64,000 bases of DNA from CAVZOY01 sp963777095 (GTDB taxonomy: Bacteria > Actinomycetota > Actinomycetes > Mycobacteriales > Geodermatophilaceae). Every line of letters begins with the position of its first letter. Position 1 is the first letter of the stretch. The position numbers and the translations under genes are program-made. The notes beneath the pieces are model-generated. The model saw only the letters and a list, made by a program, of their open reading frames with translations. It ran no database searches and was not told the DNA's origin. The stretch spans positions 620,001 to 684,000 of the forward strand of contig CAVZOY010000001.1 in the NCBI GenBank assembly GCA_963777095.1, in the 5' to 3' direction. This document shows, one piece after another, positions 34,689 to 43,911 of this stretch.

Positions 34689-35863
34689 CGAAGCCGGCCG
34701 ACGCGGGACAGGTCCTCGGCGTCCGCCCGCTGCCCCGCGGAGAGCGGACGGGGACGGGGAGGCCGTGCCGGCCGGGCGGCCGCACGGTCACCCCCAGGCT
34801 CGATGCGGGACGTCCTCCGGATGCCCCCGGGAGCCTCGAAGGCGGACAGCCAGGCCATGTCCTGCTCGCGCGCGGTCGGCAGCCACGGCCGACCGATCGC
34901 CGCCTGATCGCTGACCAGCCAGAGGAGGCGGGCCGTGTCGTCGCCGGGGACAGGCGCCTCTGGCGCGCGGTCGTACGGCAGGCCGGGCGCGGAGAAGACG
35001 AGCGGGTCCTGGAAGAACGCGAAGAGGTCCCGGGAATCGTGCCGCGGTGGGTGCCCGGCCAGCACGTTGACCGCCTCGAGGGCATCGCGGATCGCTCGGT
35101 GGCGGCGGACCAGATCCGGGAGGGCGGCATAGGCGCGGCGAACCCTCCCGCTCGCGGCGACGATCCCCCTCGTGTCCAGCTCGAAGCGGTCGTCGGTGTA
35201 GCGGGCGAGCCGTGCGGCCACGCGCTTCGCCCCCCGCAGAACCTCGCGGTGAGCGGGACGCAGGTGCTCCCCGACGATGCGCTCGCTCATGTCTCCGGCC
35301 ACGGCGGCGGCGGCGTCCCGCCCCTGCTCCGCCGCCATGGCCACGACCTCCTGTGCCTCGACGAAGAGCTGCATCTGGGAACGGGAGCGGTCGATCCGGG
35401 CGGCCAGTGCCATGGGGTCGAGCGGCCTCCCCGCCGCCGCCTCGGACAGCAGGTGCGCCGCGGCGTCGGCCCGCCCGAAACGGCGGGGGGCGCGGAGCTC
35501 CAGTCCGCGCAGACGATGGGAACCCGCGGAGGCCCCGGCGACGGCCTCGGGCAGCGTGTAGTCCCCGGCACGCGCACCCGCGAGCAACCGTTCCAGGGCC
35601 TTCGACCGCACCTCGCCGCCCGCTCGCCCTCCGTCGACGAGCGGCCGCAGGTACTCCAGCGGCTGGGTCGAGGAACCGGTCGACGGCGGCTCCTCGGGCT
35701 CTGCCGCCGACAGTGCGGGCGAGGCGGGTCGTGCGCCCCTCGGGACGGCGGGCCGGCCGAGGCCCGTCCGTCGCCGTCGGATCCGGCACATGACGGCCAG
35801 CCAGAGGACCCCTGCCGAGGCGAGCAGGGACCAGCCGATGAGGCCCCACGTCCACCAGATCAT
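34685..35863 (-). CDS. Hypothetical membrane-anchored protein, helical cytoplasmic domain
   Basis: The 392-residue protein begins MIWWTWGLIGWSLLASAGVLWLAV, one membrane helix followed by a basic stop-transfer (CRIRRRR), so the bulk is probably cytoplasmic. A Pro/Ser linker (about 40-75) leads to a long alpha-helical domain rich in Ala, Arg and Glu (ALERLLAGARAG, RIDRSRSQMQLFVEAQEVVAMAAEQ, RVRRAYAALPDLVRRHRAIRDALEAVNVL), then a Pro-rich tail. GGGAGACGGTC precedes the ATG. I recognise no family. Regulatory or signalling helices would fit but are not shown. Confidence 0.7.
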   Translation of the reverse strand: MIWWTWGLIGWSLLASAGVLWLAVMCRIRRRRTGLGRPAVPRGARPASPALSAAEPEEPPSTGSSTQPLEYLRPLVDGGRAGGEVRSKALERLLAGARAGDYTLPEAVAGASAGSHRLRGLELRAPRRFGRADAAAHLLSEAAAGRPLDPMALAARIDRSRSQMQLFVEAQEVVAMAAEQGRDAAAAVAGDMSERIVGEHLRPAHREVLRGAKRVAARLARYTDDRFELDTRGIVAASGRVRRAYAALPDLVRRHRAIRDALEAVNVLAGHPPRHDSRDLFAFFQDPLVFSAPGLPYDRAPEAPVPGDDTARLLWLVSDQAAIGRPWLPTAREQDMAWLSAFEAPGGIRRTSRIEPGGDRAAARPARPPRPRPLSAGQRADAEDLSRVGRLR

Positions 35864-36167
35864 GACCGTCTCCCAGTCCGTGACCCCGTTCGGTCGACGA
35901 TGCGGCGAGACGGCGGACGCCGCACCGGTGCAGGCCGCCTTCTCACTCGTCAGTGGCGATCGCGGAGCCCGTGCAGGGGTCGCGCCACGTCCTCGGTCAC
36001 GCTCCGTGCGCGCACCCGCGGTTCCTCGGCCGCTGCTGAGGGAGAACCGATGCCTGGGGTCCGTGTGACCGGTGGGCAGGCAGTAGCCGCGATGGACCGG
36101 GGTGCACCCCCCGTGCCGTTCGTCGGCGATGTAGGAGACGACGTGCTCGCCGACAGCAAGGGATGCG
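35864..36167. other. Divergent intergenic region, no confident gene
   Basis: Between the divergent starts at 35863 and 36168 there is no frame with family resemblance. A frame starting at an ATG after GAGGGAGAACCG (about 36049) runs into the next gene in another frame, with weak codon bias, and is not called. Promoters for both neighbours should lie here; no clear -35/-10 pair stands out. Confidence 0.4.
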
Positions 36168-36689
36168 ATGACCTCCAGCGACGAGGACGCCGACCGCGTC
36201 GGCGCCCACCACCGCGCGACCGTGCCGGCCCGGCGGAGGACGGCGCGGGCCCTGGCCGCCGGAGCCGCGGGAGTGCTGGTCACGGCCGGGCTCGGCTGGG
36301 TCACCGCGGCCGCCGTCGGCCTCACCGGACCGTCCGGGGACCCGGTGGTCGACGCCCTGCCGTCGTTCGCGCCACAGGTCGAACCGCCGCATCCGACCTA
36401 CGGACAGGTCCTCGACCTCGGCGGTGCGCACGCGGACCGGGCCCGGAGGTCCTCGACCGCGGCGCCTTCTCCGGCGCCCGGCTCCACCTCCGCTGCGACG
36501 CCGACCCCCACCCGGGCGTCGCGCCCCGGCCCGGAGCGATCGAGCGAGCCCACCGCGGCCGCCGTCCCTCCCGTGCGGCAGGGCGATCCCTGCCGGGCCG
36601 AGGGTGCCGCCGGCGTGACCAAGTCGGGGAGTGCGGCCGTCTGCACGCCGGCTCCGGGCCACGGCGGACTGCGCTGGCGGCGCGTCTGA
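36168..36689 (+). CDS. Hypothetical single-span extracytoplasmic protein
   Basis: The 173-residue protein has a basic N-terminus, one membrane helix (ALAAGAAGVLVTAGLGWVTAAAVGL), a Pro/Ser/Thr-rich stretch, and a C-terminal module with two Cys in the order GDPCRAEGAAGVTKSG, AAVCTP, LRWRRV. This 'G-x-C, G-x-T, G, C, RW' tail is one I associate with many small actinobacterial secreted proteins, probably a disulfide-bonded minidomain. The topology suggests the tail is outside the cell. Function unknown. Confidence 0.6.
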   Translation: MTSSDEDADRVGAHHRATVPARRRTARALAAGAAGVLVTAGLGWVTAAAVGLTGPSGDPVVDALPSFAPQVEPPHPTYGQVLDLGGAHADRARRSSTAAPSPAPGSTSAATPTPTRASRPGPERSSEPTAAAVPPVRQGDPCRAEGAAGVTKSGSAAVCTPAPGHGGLRWRRV

Positions 36690-36804
36690 ACCGTCGACCG
36701 CATTCGCGACGGCACCACCGGAGCGGACCGCGCAGTACGCTGCGGCGCCTCGCACGGGGCAGGCGGCGGCGGGGGACGCGCGGGACCGGGGGAAGGCTGT
36801 GCGC

Positions 36805-38241
36805 ATGACCGACCCGATCACGTCGGCTCCCGACGGGGCCGCGTACCTCGACGAGGTGCGCGGCCTCGGTCTCTTCCAGGGACTGGCCGACGAGCAGCTG
36901 CACGACCTGGTGGCCGCGGGGACGTACGTCCGGTTCACCGCCGGCGAGGAGCTGTTCTGCGAGGGCCGCCCGGCGGACCTCTGGTGGGTGCTGCTCGAGG
37001 GCCGGATCGACCTCGTCCGCCACGTCGGCCGACAGGAGAACCTGCTCGGCAGGATGGACGTCCCCGGCCGGTGGGCCGGCGGCTTCCGCGCCTGGGACGA
37101 GAACGGCGTCTACCTCGCCACCGGCCGGGCCTCGACCGACGGTCGTGTCCTCCAGGTGCCGGCACAGGCTCTGCGGGCGTGGTCGAACCGATGGTTCCCC
37201 TTCGGCGACCGCATCCTCGAGGGCCTGTTCCGGACCGCCCGCAACTTCGAGGCGCTCACCCGCCAGAAGGAGGCCCTGGTCGCCCTCGGCACCCTCGCCG
37301 CGGGGCTCGCGCACGAGATCAACAACCCCGCCTCGGCGGCGACCCGTGCGGCGGGTGCCCTGACCCAGGCCTGCGACGCCCTGCTCGAGTCGCTCCGGCG
37401 GCTGGCGGCGAGCGCCATCACGGCCGAGCAGTACGCCGCGCTCGACGAGCTCCGCCGCGGCCTGGCCCAAGGCCCGGGCTCGTCGGACCCCATCGAGGCA
37501 GCGGAGCGGGAGGAGGAGCTGGCCGACTGGATGGGCGGCCACGGGACCACCCGGCCCTGGACCCTCGCCCCGGTGCTCGCCCGGGCGGGAGCGGATCCGG
37601 CCTGGTGCGAGGCGGTCGTCGCCGAGGTCGGCACCGGCCCGCTCGAGCCCGCCCTCGAGTGGGTGGCGACCACGCTCACCGTCACGAGCCTGCTGGCGGA
37701 GGTCACGGCCTCGACCCGCCGGGTCTCCGGACTCGTCGCCGCCGTCAGCCACTATTCGCAGCTCGATCGCGCGCCGGTCCAGCCGACCGACGTGGCCGAG
37801 GGCGTCGAGAGCACCCTCGTCGTGCTGCGCCACCGCATGCCGGAGGGCGTGACGGTGGTGCGCGACTACGCCCCGGGTCTCCCCCGCATCGAGGCGGCGA
37901 CCGCCGAGCTGAACCAGCTGTGGACCCACCTCGTCACGAACGCGCTCGACGCCATGGGCGAGCGGGGGACGCTGCGGTTGTCCACCCGCCCGGACGCCGA
38001 CGGCGGCGTCCTCGTCGAGGTCGGCGACACCGGCCCGGGCATGTCCCCCGACGTCCAGAAGCACGCCTTCGAGCCGTTCTTCACCACCAAGGCCGTCGGC
38101 CAGGGCACCGGACTCGGCCTGGACATCGCGCGCCGCATCGTGGACCGGCACGGCGGCGACATCGAGATCGACAGCCGGCCGGACGAGACGGTGCTGCAGG
38201 TCCGCCTGCCCGCGACCGGTGCCCGACCCCCTGCCCGTTAG
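36805..38241 (+). CDS. Cyclic-nucleotide-binding-domain histidine kinase
   Basis: The 478-residue sensor fuses a Crp-like cNMP-binding domain (about 10-130: GLFQGLADEQLHDLVAAGTYVRF, GEELFCEG, WVLLEGRIDLVR) directly to a histidine kinase. The H-box is GLAHEINNPAS with His170. A long helical insert (about 190-290) separates it from the ATPase domain: N-box LNQLWTHLVTNALDAMG with Asn370, then GDTGPGM, FEPFFTTK, GTGLGLDIA. The ATG at 36805 follows GGGGGAAGG at good spacing. No membrane segment and no adjacent response regulator, so it is a soluble orphan kinase. Its last bases overlap the stop of the convergent gene. Confidence 0.9.
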   Translation: MTDPITSAPDGAAYLDEVRGLGLFQGLADEQLHDLVAAGTYVRFTAGEELFCEGRPADLWWVLLEGRIDLVRHVGRQENLLGRMDVPGRWAGGFRAWDENGVYLATGRASTDGRVLQVPAQALRAWSNRWFPFGDRILEGLFRTARNFEALTRQKEALVALGTLAAGLAHEINNPASAATRAAGALTQACDALLESLRRLAASAITAEQYAALDELRRGLAQGPGSSDPIEAAEREEELADWMGGHGTTRPWTLAPVLARAGADPAWCEAVVAEVGTGPLEPALEWVATTLTVTSLLAEVTASTRRVSGLVAAVSHYSQLDRAPVQPTDVAEGVESTLVVLRHRMPEGVTVVRDYAPGLPRIEAATAELNQLWTHLVTNALDAMGERGTLRLSTRPDADGGVLVEVGDTGPGMSPDVQKHAFEPFFTTKAVGQGTGLGLDIARRIVDRHGGDIEIDSRPDETVLQVRLPATGARPPAR

Positions 38242-39110
38242 CCGGGCCGGTTCCCCGGCTCCCGTCCCGGCGTACCGGGGCCGGACGGCGCCGAGCCCGC
38301 CTGCGGCGGCGGCTGCCCCCAGAACTCCTGGCTGCCCGGGCTCCGCGGGGAGGGAACGGCGCCCGGAGTCGACGGTGGAGACGGTCGACGGTCCTGCGGG
38401 GTCCGGATCCCGATCGTGAGCAGGAGGAGGGCGATCGCGGTCAGGAGCAGTCCGCCGATCAGCACCCCCCAGCCGATGCCGGCCAGCGCGGGGAACTCGG
38501 CGCCGACCCGGGCCTCCACCTGCAGGCCGGCCGAGCCGTCGGCGTTCATCACGACGAGCATCCAGTCGCCCTCGGCCGGCTCCCAGGACAGCTGCTGCAT
38601 ACCCGGACCGGAGGTCTGTGCGGTCCAGATGTCCTGCTCCGCCGGGGGTCCGGAGGGCTCCCCGCCCGCCAGCTCGTCCGCCCGGCTCGCCGGCTGGTCG
38701 AAGCCGAGGTCGTCGATGACCGTCCGCTGCACGTCGCCGAGGTAGGCGGTGGCGTCGGCCACCGGTGCGATCCCGACGAAGACCTCGTCCTGCCCCGGTC
38801 CGGTCACCTCGACCCGTGCCGTGCCGAGTGCGGCCGAGATCGGGAGCCAGTCGGCGTCGGTCTGCAGCTCGATCCGTTCGCTCACGAGCGCGTAGCCCTG
38901 GGAGGTGAACACCTCGTCCGGCGAGACGACGAAGCCGTCGGAACGTCCCGTCCAGTCCGCCCACAGCAGCGCTCCGCCCGCGAGCAGGAGCCCGAGCCCG
39001 GGCAGCAGCAGGAGCACCCCGAGGACGAGCGCGACGATCCGTCCGGCGCCCCGGGACCGGCGCGGAGGCGCGGCCGGAGCCGACCAGGTGGAGGGAACGG
39101 GAGCGGTCAT
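38238..39110 (-). CDS. Hypothetical two-span membrane protein
   Basis: The 290-residue protein has an N-terminal membrane helix (IVALVLGVLLLLPGLGLLLAGG), an extracytoplasmic domain of about 145 residues, a second helix (GWGVLIGGLLLTAIALLLLTIG) and a Pro-rich cytoplasmic tail. The outer domain contains a WLPISAALGTARVEV segment and SWEPAEGDWMLVVMNADGS, probably a beta-rich fold; similar proteins are common but unnamed in actinobacteria. It ends in a Gln/Pro/Gly-rich tail. The stop overlaps that of the convergent histidine kinase by three bases. Confidence 0.7.
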   Translation of the reverse strand: MTAPVPSTWSAPAAPPRRSRGAGRIVALVLGVLLLLPGLGLLLAGGALLWADWTGRSDGFVVSPDEVFTSQGYALVSERIELQTDADWLPISAALGTARVEVTGPGQDEVFVGIAPVADATAYLGDVQRTVIDDLGFDQPASRADELAGGEPSGPPAEQDIWTAQTSGPGMQQLSWEPAEGDWMLVVMNADGSAGLQVEARVGAEFPALAGIGWGVLIGGLLLTAIALLLLTIGIRTPQDRRPSPPSTPGAVPSPRSPGSQEFWGQPPPQAGSAPSGPGTPGREPGNRPG

Positions 39111-39346
39111 GGCGACACCTCCGGACGATGGCCGGGGCCGCGCGGCCGCAGGGCTCGGGCCGGCGGACCGTCCGAGCCTGGCACCAGGGCGCAGCGGCGC
39201 GCCCGGCTCCGTTCCGCTCGGTGTCGCCGCTGCGGCCGCTCCGGCGCGTCGGGCCTCCGCGTGAGCAGAGACGACGCTCCGCGATCACGGTTCCGCTCCG
39301 TTCCGATCGACCCGCGCCATCGGGACGACGAGGCTACTTTCGGAGC

Positions 39347-42236
39347 ATGTCCGCGACGCCGCGTACCGAACGACCCCTCCCCCGCCGGCTGCTGCGGACG
39401 CAGGGCGCCCTCGCGCGGGACCGGAACGACGACCTGCTCGAGCCCGACGCCGACCTCGTGGCGGCGCTCGACGCGGCGGCGCCGGGGATGGTGGCCGCCC
39501 GCGCGTCCGACCGGCTCGGCTTCGCCCACGACGCGTCGCACTACCTGCTCGTGCCGCAGGCCGTCGTCGCGCCGTGGGACGCCGATCAGGTGGCCGCGCT
39601 GCTGCGGGTCAGCGCCGAGCGGGGCGTTCCGCTGACCTTCCGGTCCGGCGGCACGAGCCTGTCCGGCCAGGCGACGGCCGACGGCGTCCTCGTCGACACC
39701 CGGCGCAACTTCCGGCAGATCGAGGTGCTCGACGACGGCGCCCGGGTGCGGGTCCAGCCCGGTGCCACGGTGCGCGCGGTCAACACGCGGCTGGCGCGGT
39801 ACGGCCGCAAGCTCGGCCCCGACCCGGCCAGCGAGTCGGCCTGCACGATCGGCGGGGTCGTCGCCAACAACTCCAGCGGCATGGCCTGCGGCACCGAGTT
39901 CAACACCTACCGCACGCTCGAGTCCGCCGTCCTGGTGCTGCCCAGCGGCACGGTGCTCGACACCGGCGCCCGCGACGCCGACGACCGGCTGCGCACGCTC
40001 GAACCGGAGATCTACGAGGGCCTGGCCCGGCTGCGCGACCGCGTCCGCGGCGACGCCGCGTCGGTCGACCGCATCCGGACGCTGTTCTCCATCAAGAACA
40101 CGATGGGCTACGGCGTGAACTCCTACGTCGACCACGACCGCCCCGTCGACGTGCTCGCTGCACCTCGTCGTGGGCAGCGAGGGCACGCTGGCGTTCGTCG
40201 CCTCGGCGACGTTCCGCACCGTCCCGGCGCACCCGCACGCCGCCACCGCCCTGCTGATGTTCCCCGACCTCGCCGCGGCCACCGGCTCGCTGCCCGGCCC
40301 TGGTCGGCGCCGGCTTCGCCACGATCGAGCTGCTCGACGCCACCAGCCTGCGGGTCGGGCAGACCGATCCGGGGGCGACGGCGGAGCTGCGCGCGCTCGA
40401 GGTGCGCGACCACGCCGCCCTGCTCGTCGAGCACCAGCAGCCGACGGCCGAGGAGCTCGAGGACCGTGTCGCGGCGCCTCGCTGCGGGTCTTCGGCGACC
40501 TGCCGCTCACCGGCCCGGGTGCGCTGAGCACCGACGCGGCGACCCGGGCGGCGCTGTGGCACATCCGCAAGGGCCTCTACACCGCGGTCGCCGGCGCCCG
40601 GCCGTCCGGGACGACCGCGCTGCTCGAGGACGTCGCCGTCCCGGTCGAGCGGCTGCTGCCGACCTGCTCCGAGCTGATCCGGCTGTTCGACCGGCACGGC
40701 TACTCGGGCAGCGTGATCTTCGGGCACGCCAAGGACGGCAACATCCACTTCATGCTCAACGAGGACTTCGACGCCCCGGACAACGTCGAGCGCTACCTGA
40801 GCGTTCACCGACGACATGGTCGACCTCGTGCTCGGCCACGACGGCACGCTCAAGGCCGAGCACGGCACCGGGCGGATCATGGCGCCGTTCGTGCGCCGGC
40901 AGTACGGCGACGAGCTGTACGAGGTCATGCAGGAGATCAAGCGGCTGCTCGACCCGCACGGCCTGCTCAACCCCGGCGTCCTGCTCGACGAGGACCCGGC
41001 GGCGCACATCACGCCACCTCAAGTCCACGCCGACGGTCGAGGTCGGAGGTCGACCGCTGCGTGGAGTGCGGCTACTGCGAGCCGGTCTGCCCGAGCAAGG
41101 ACCTCACCACCACGCCGCGGCGGCGGATCGTGCTGCGCCGCGAGATGGCCCGCGCGCGCGACGCCGGCGACGCCGACCTGCTGTGCCGCGCTGGAGGACG
41201 AGTACCAGTACGACGCGATCGACACGTGCGCGGTCGACGGCATGTGCCAGACGGCCTGCCCCGTGCTCATCGACACCGGCGACCTCACCCGCCGGCTGCG
41301 GGGCGAGCAGAACGGGCGGATCGAGCAGCGGGTCTGGCGCACGGCGGCGCGCCACTGGGCCGGCGCCACGCGGGCCGCCGCGACCGCGCTCACCGTGGCC
41401 GAGGCCGTTCCCGCTCCCCTGCCCCGCGCCGCGACCGCCGCCGGCCGGGCGCTGCTCGGCCACGACGTCGTCCCGGCCTGGACGCCGGAGCTGCCCGCGC
41501 GGGGGCAGCGCCGCGCCGGCCGCGTGCCGCGGACGCCCCGGCAGCGGTCTACTTCCCGGCCTGCATCTCCTCGATGTTCGGCCCGGCCGACTCGGGCACC
41601 GGGGTGCAGGACGCGTTCCTGGCGCTGTGCGAACGGGCCGGCGTCGACGTCCGCGTGCCCGAGGGCATCGGCTCGCTGTGCTGCGGCACGCCGTGGAAGT
41701 CGAAGGGGCTCACCGCCGGGTACGACGCCATGCGCGGGCAGGTCGTCCCGGCGCTGCGGACGGCGACCGACGACGGCGCGCTGCCCGTCGTGGTGGACGC
41801 GGCGTCCTGCACGGAGGGGCTGATCCGACTGCTCGAGGACGAGGGCGTCGCCGTGGTCGACGCCGTGGCGTTCGTCGACGCCGCGGTCCTGCCGTCGCTG
41901 CCGGAGGCACGCAGGCTGCCGTCGGTCGCCGTCCACCCCACCTGCTCGTCGACCCAGCTCGGCCTGAACCCGGCGCTGCTCCGGGTCGCGGCCGCCGCCG
42001 CGGAGGAGGTCGTCCAGCCCGACGACTGGAGCTGTTGCGCCTTCGCCGGCGACCGCGGCCTGCTGCACCCCGAGCTGACCGCCACGGCCACCGCTGCGGA
42101 GGCGCGGTCGGTCGCGCAGCACCCGGCGGCGGCGTACGCGTCGGTCAACCGCACCTGCGAGCTCGGCATGACGCGGGCGACCGGCTCCCCCTACCGGCAC
42201 CTGCTCGAGGTGCTCGAGGAGGCGACCCGCCCGTAG
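39347..42236 (+). CDS. FAD-linked oxidoreductase fused to Fe-S subunit (GlcD-GlcF/Dld type), several frameshifts
   Basis: One protein of about 940 residues. The N-terminal FAD domain shows FRSGGTSLSGQA, CTIGGVVANNSSGM and VVGSEGTLAFV. The FAD-oxidase C-terminal domain shows IFGHAKDGNIHFML and KAEHGTGRIMAPF. Then follow two 4Fe-4S motifs (CVECGYCEPVCP, CAVDGMCQTACP) and the CCG-type domain: VYFPACISSMFG, GSLCCGTPWKSKG and CSSTQLGLNP. This is a D-lactate, D-2-hydroxyglutarate or glycolate dehydrogenase passing electrons to quinone. Single-base shifts lie near 40159, 40305, 40478, 40805, 41015, 41046, 41190 and 41530. The ATG is six bases after TACTTT, a leaderless layout. Confidence 0.85.
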
Positions 42237-42338
42237 CACCTGCCGCGATTTCGCAGGGACTTCGGGCCCTACGAACGGCACACGACGTGCGACGATCCTG
42301 GTCATCCCCGTACCGGAGACGTGACGGCGAGGCGACCG

Positions 42339-43907
42339 ATGGGCGAACCAGTTCCCCCGGACGACGGCATCGAGCCCCACGTTCGGGCACTCATCGCGCT
42401 CCACGCGCTCTCGCCGGACTACCGCGTGGAGCGGGAGAAGCTGCCGGAGCACTACCGCGGGCGGGACATCGGCGCCGACCTCCGACAGGTGGCAGAGGCC
42501 GACCCCGAGCAGATTCCGCCGTCCGCACGGCTGGCCGTTCTCTACGACCTGGCGAAGGCCGGCTACCCCGGCCGGGCCGACGACCCGGACGGGTACCGGG
42601 AACTGGCCGACAGCGCAGTCCGCTTCCGAGCCCTGCGGGAGGAGGACGCGGAGGTCGCCGGTGACGACCTGCTGGAGGAGATCAAGGCAGCGGCCGATGC
42701 GGGCGCGCCGCTCTCGAGTCGGCCCCGAGTCGCGGAGCGGACCTTCCGGCACCACGAGGTCGCCTTCATCGGCAAGCGCGTCTGCACCATCGAGCGGGTC
42801 CAGGTCGACGGCATCGAGGCCAACTGGATCTACTCGGAGTTCGAGACCGACGCGCCGTTCCAGGGCATCGCCGACGGGTTCGATCCCCACCACTGGCCGA
42901 ACCTCGGGCCGATGTTCTTCAAGCGGATGGAACTGGTCGGGTCGGCCGCGCCGCTCCCCCTGCAGCCGCCCCCGGAGGGCGATCCGCACTGGCACGGGGT
43001 CTTCCTCGAGGAGGTGCAGCTCGTCCGACGGTTGAGGACGACGCTGAGCTGCTCTCACTGGCGCGACGCCCAGACGGCCGCGACGACCTACGACCTGAAG
43101 GACAGCCTGGACGGCGAGATCGACGTCGACCGCGGGTACCTGCTCGTCACCACCGACGGGCAGAAGTGCAGGGTGCAGGTGCTGAAGATCGTCAGTTTCA
43201 CCGACGACTTCTGGGACGCGGTGGCGCTGTTCGTCTGTCCGTTCTGGACCGACTGGATCCGGGGCGCCGTGGAGGGCGGGCAGACCACCGACGTGCTCCC
43301 CCCGTCCCAGCGCCCCGACTCCGACTCCTCTCCGCTCGGGCGGAGCATCGAGGCCTGGGTCGAGTTCTTCGGCGACGCGGTCAAGCCCTACCTCGAGGTC
43401 TGCGGCCGTGCGGAGTCCCGGATCTCGTCGGGCTCCTACTCGTCGGCCCAGCTGGTCGCCGACGGCGCCCAGTGGTGGTCCCGGTTCGCCAGGGACTGGG
43501 CGCGCGCGTGGACCAACGTGTCGGAGACGGTCGAGGACGTGGCCAGGGAGGGCCTGGACGCCGGCGTCACCCCGCCCGGCACCCCGCGAGAACGCGGTCG
43601 CGGCGCCGTGCGCGTGCTCACCGAGACCGTGACCGCGGCGCCGTCGGACGCGGGGAGGCGCGTGCCCGTCGCCGGACTCGCTGCGGATGACCGGCCTGCG
43701 TGCTCGAAGCTGGTCTCCATCGGCCGTGGGGCCGCGACGATCCCCCCGGACGAGATCTCGGTGACCGTCGAGGAGGACGGCCGGGTGCGCGTGCGGACGA
43801 CGAACCCGTCGGCCGAGCACGGCCTGTACGTCGGGCAGCTGCAGAACGCCGCGAAGCAGGTGCTCGCGCCGGTGCAGGTGTACGTCTCCCGGGCCACGAG
43901 AGCCTGA
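42339..43907 (+). CDS. Unrecognised 522-residue protein, first gene of the isoprenoid/cyclase operon
   Basis: A soluble protein without signal peptide or membrane helix. The N-terminal third is helical (VRALIALHALSPDYRVEREKL, ADLRQVAEADPEQI). The middle, about 150-320, is rich in aromatic residues with alternating strands: VAFIGKRVCTIERVQVDG, WPNLGPMFFKRMEL, YLLVTTDGQKCRVQVLKIVSF, FVCPFWTDWI. The C-terminus has a beta-rich module (ISVTVEEDGRVRVRTTNPSAEHGLYVGQL). I recognise no family. The clean frame, high third-position GC and a four-base gap to the cyclase gene show it is real and co-transcribed. It may bind a lipid or protein partner of the pathway, but no function is claimed. Confidence 0.75.
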   Translation: MGEPVPPDDGIEPHVRALIALHALSPDYRVEREKLPEHYRGRDIGADLRQVAEADPEQIPPSARLAVLYDLAKAGYPGRADDPDGYRELADSAVRFRALREEDAEVAGDDLLEEIKAAADAGAPLSSRPRVAERTFRHHEVAFIGKRVCTIERVQVDGIEANWIYSEFETDAPFQGIADGFDPHHWPNLGPMFFKRMELVGSAAPLPLQPPPEGDPHWHGVFLEEVQLVRRLRTTLSCSHWRDAQTAATTYDLKDSLDGEIDVDRGYLLVTTDGQKCRVQVLKIVSFTDDFWDAVALFVCPFWTDWIRGAVEGGQTTDVLPPSQRPDSDSSPLGRSIEAWVEFFGDAVKPYLEVCGRAESRISSGSYSSAQLVADGAQWWSRFARDWARAWTNVSETVEDVAREGLDAGVTPPGTPRERGRGAVRVLTETVTAAPSDAGRRVPVAGLAADDRPACSKLVSIGRGAATIPPDEISVTVEEDGRVRVRTTNPSAEHGLYVGQLQNAAKQVLAPVQVYVSRATRA

Positions 43908-43911
43908 CGCC

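Noticed and set aside
36049..36167. Possible small gene starting at the ATG after GAGGGAGAACCG
   Set aside because: It has weak third-position bias, runs out of frame into the next gene and resembles nothing known.
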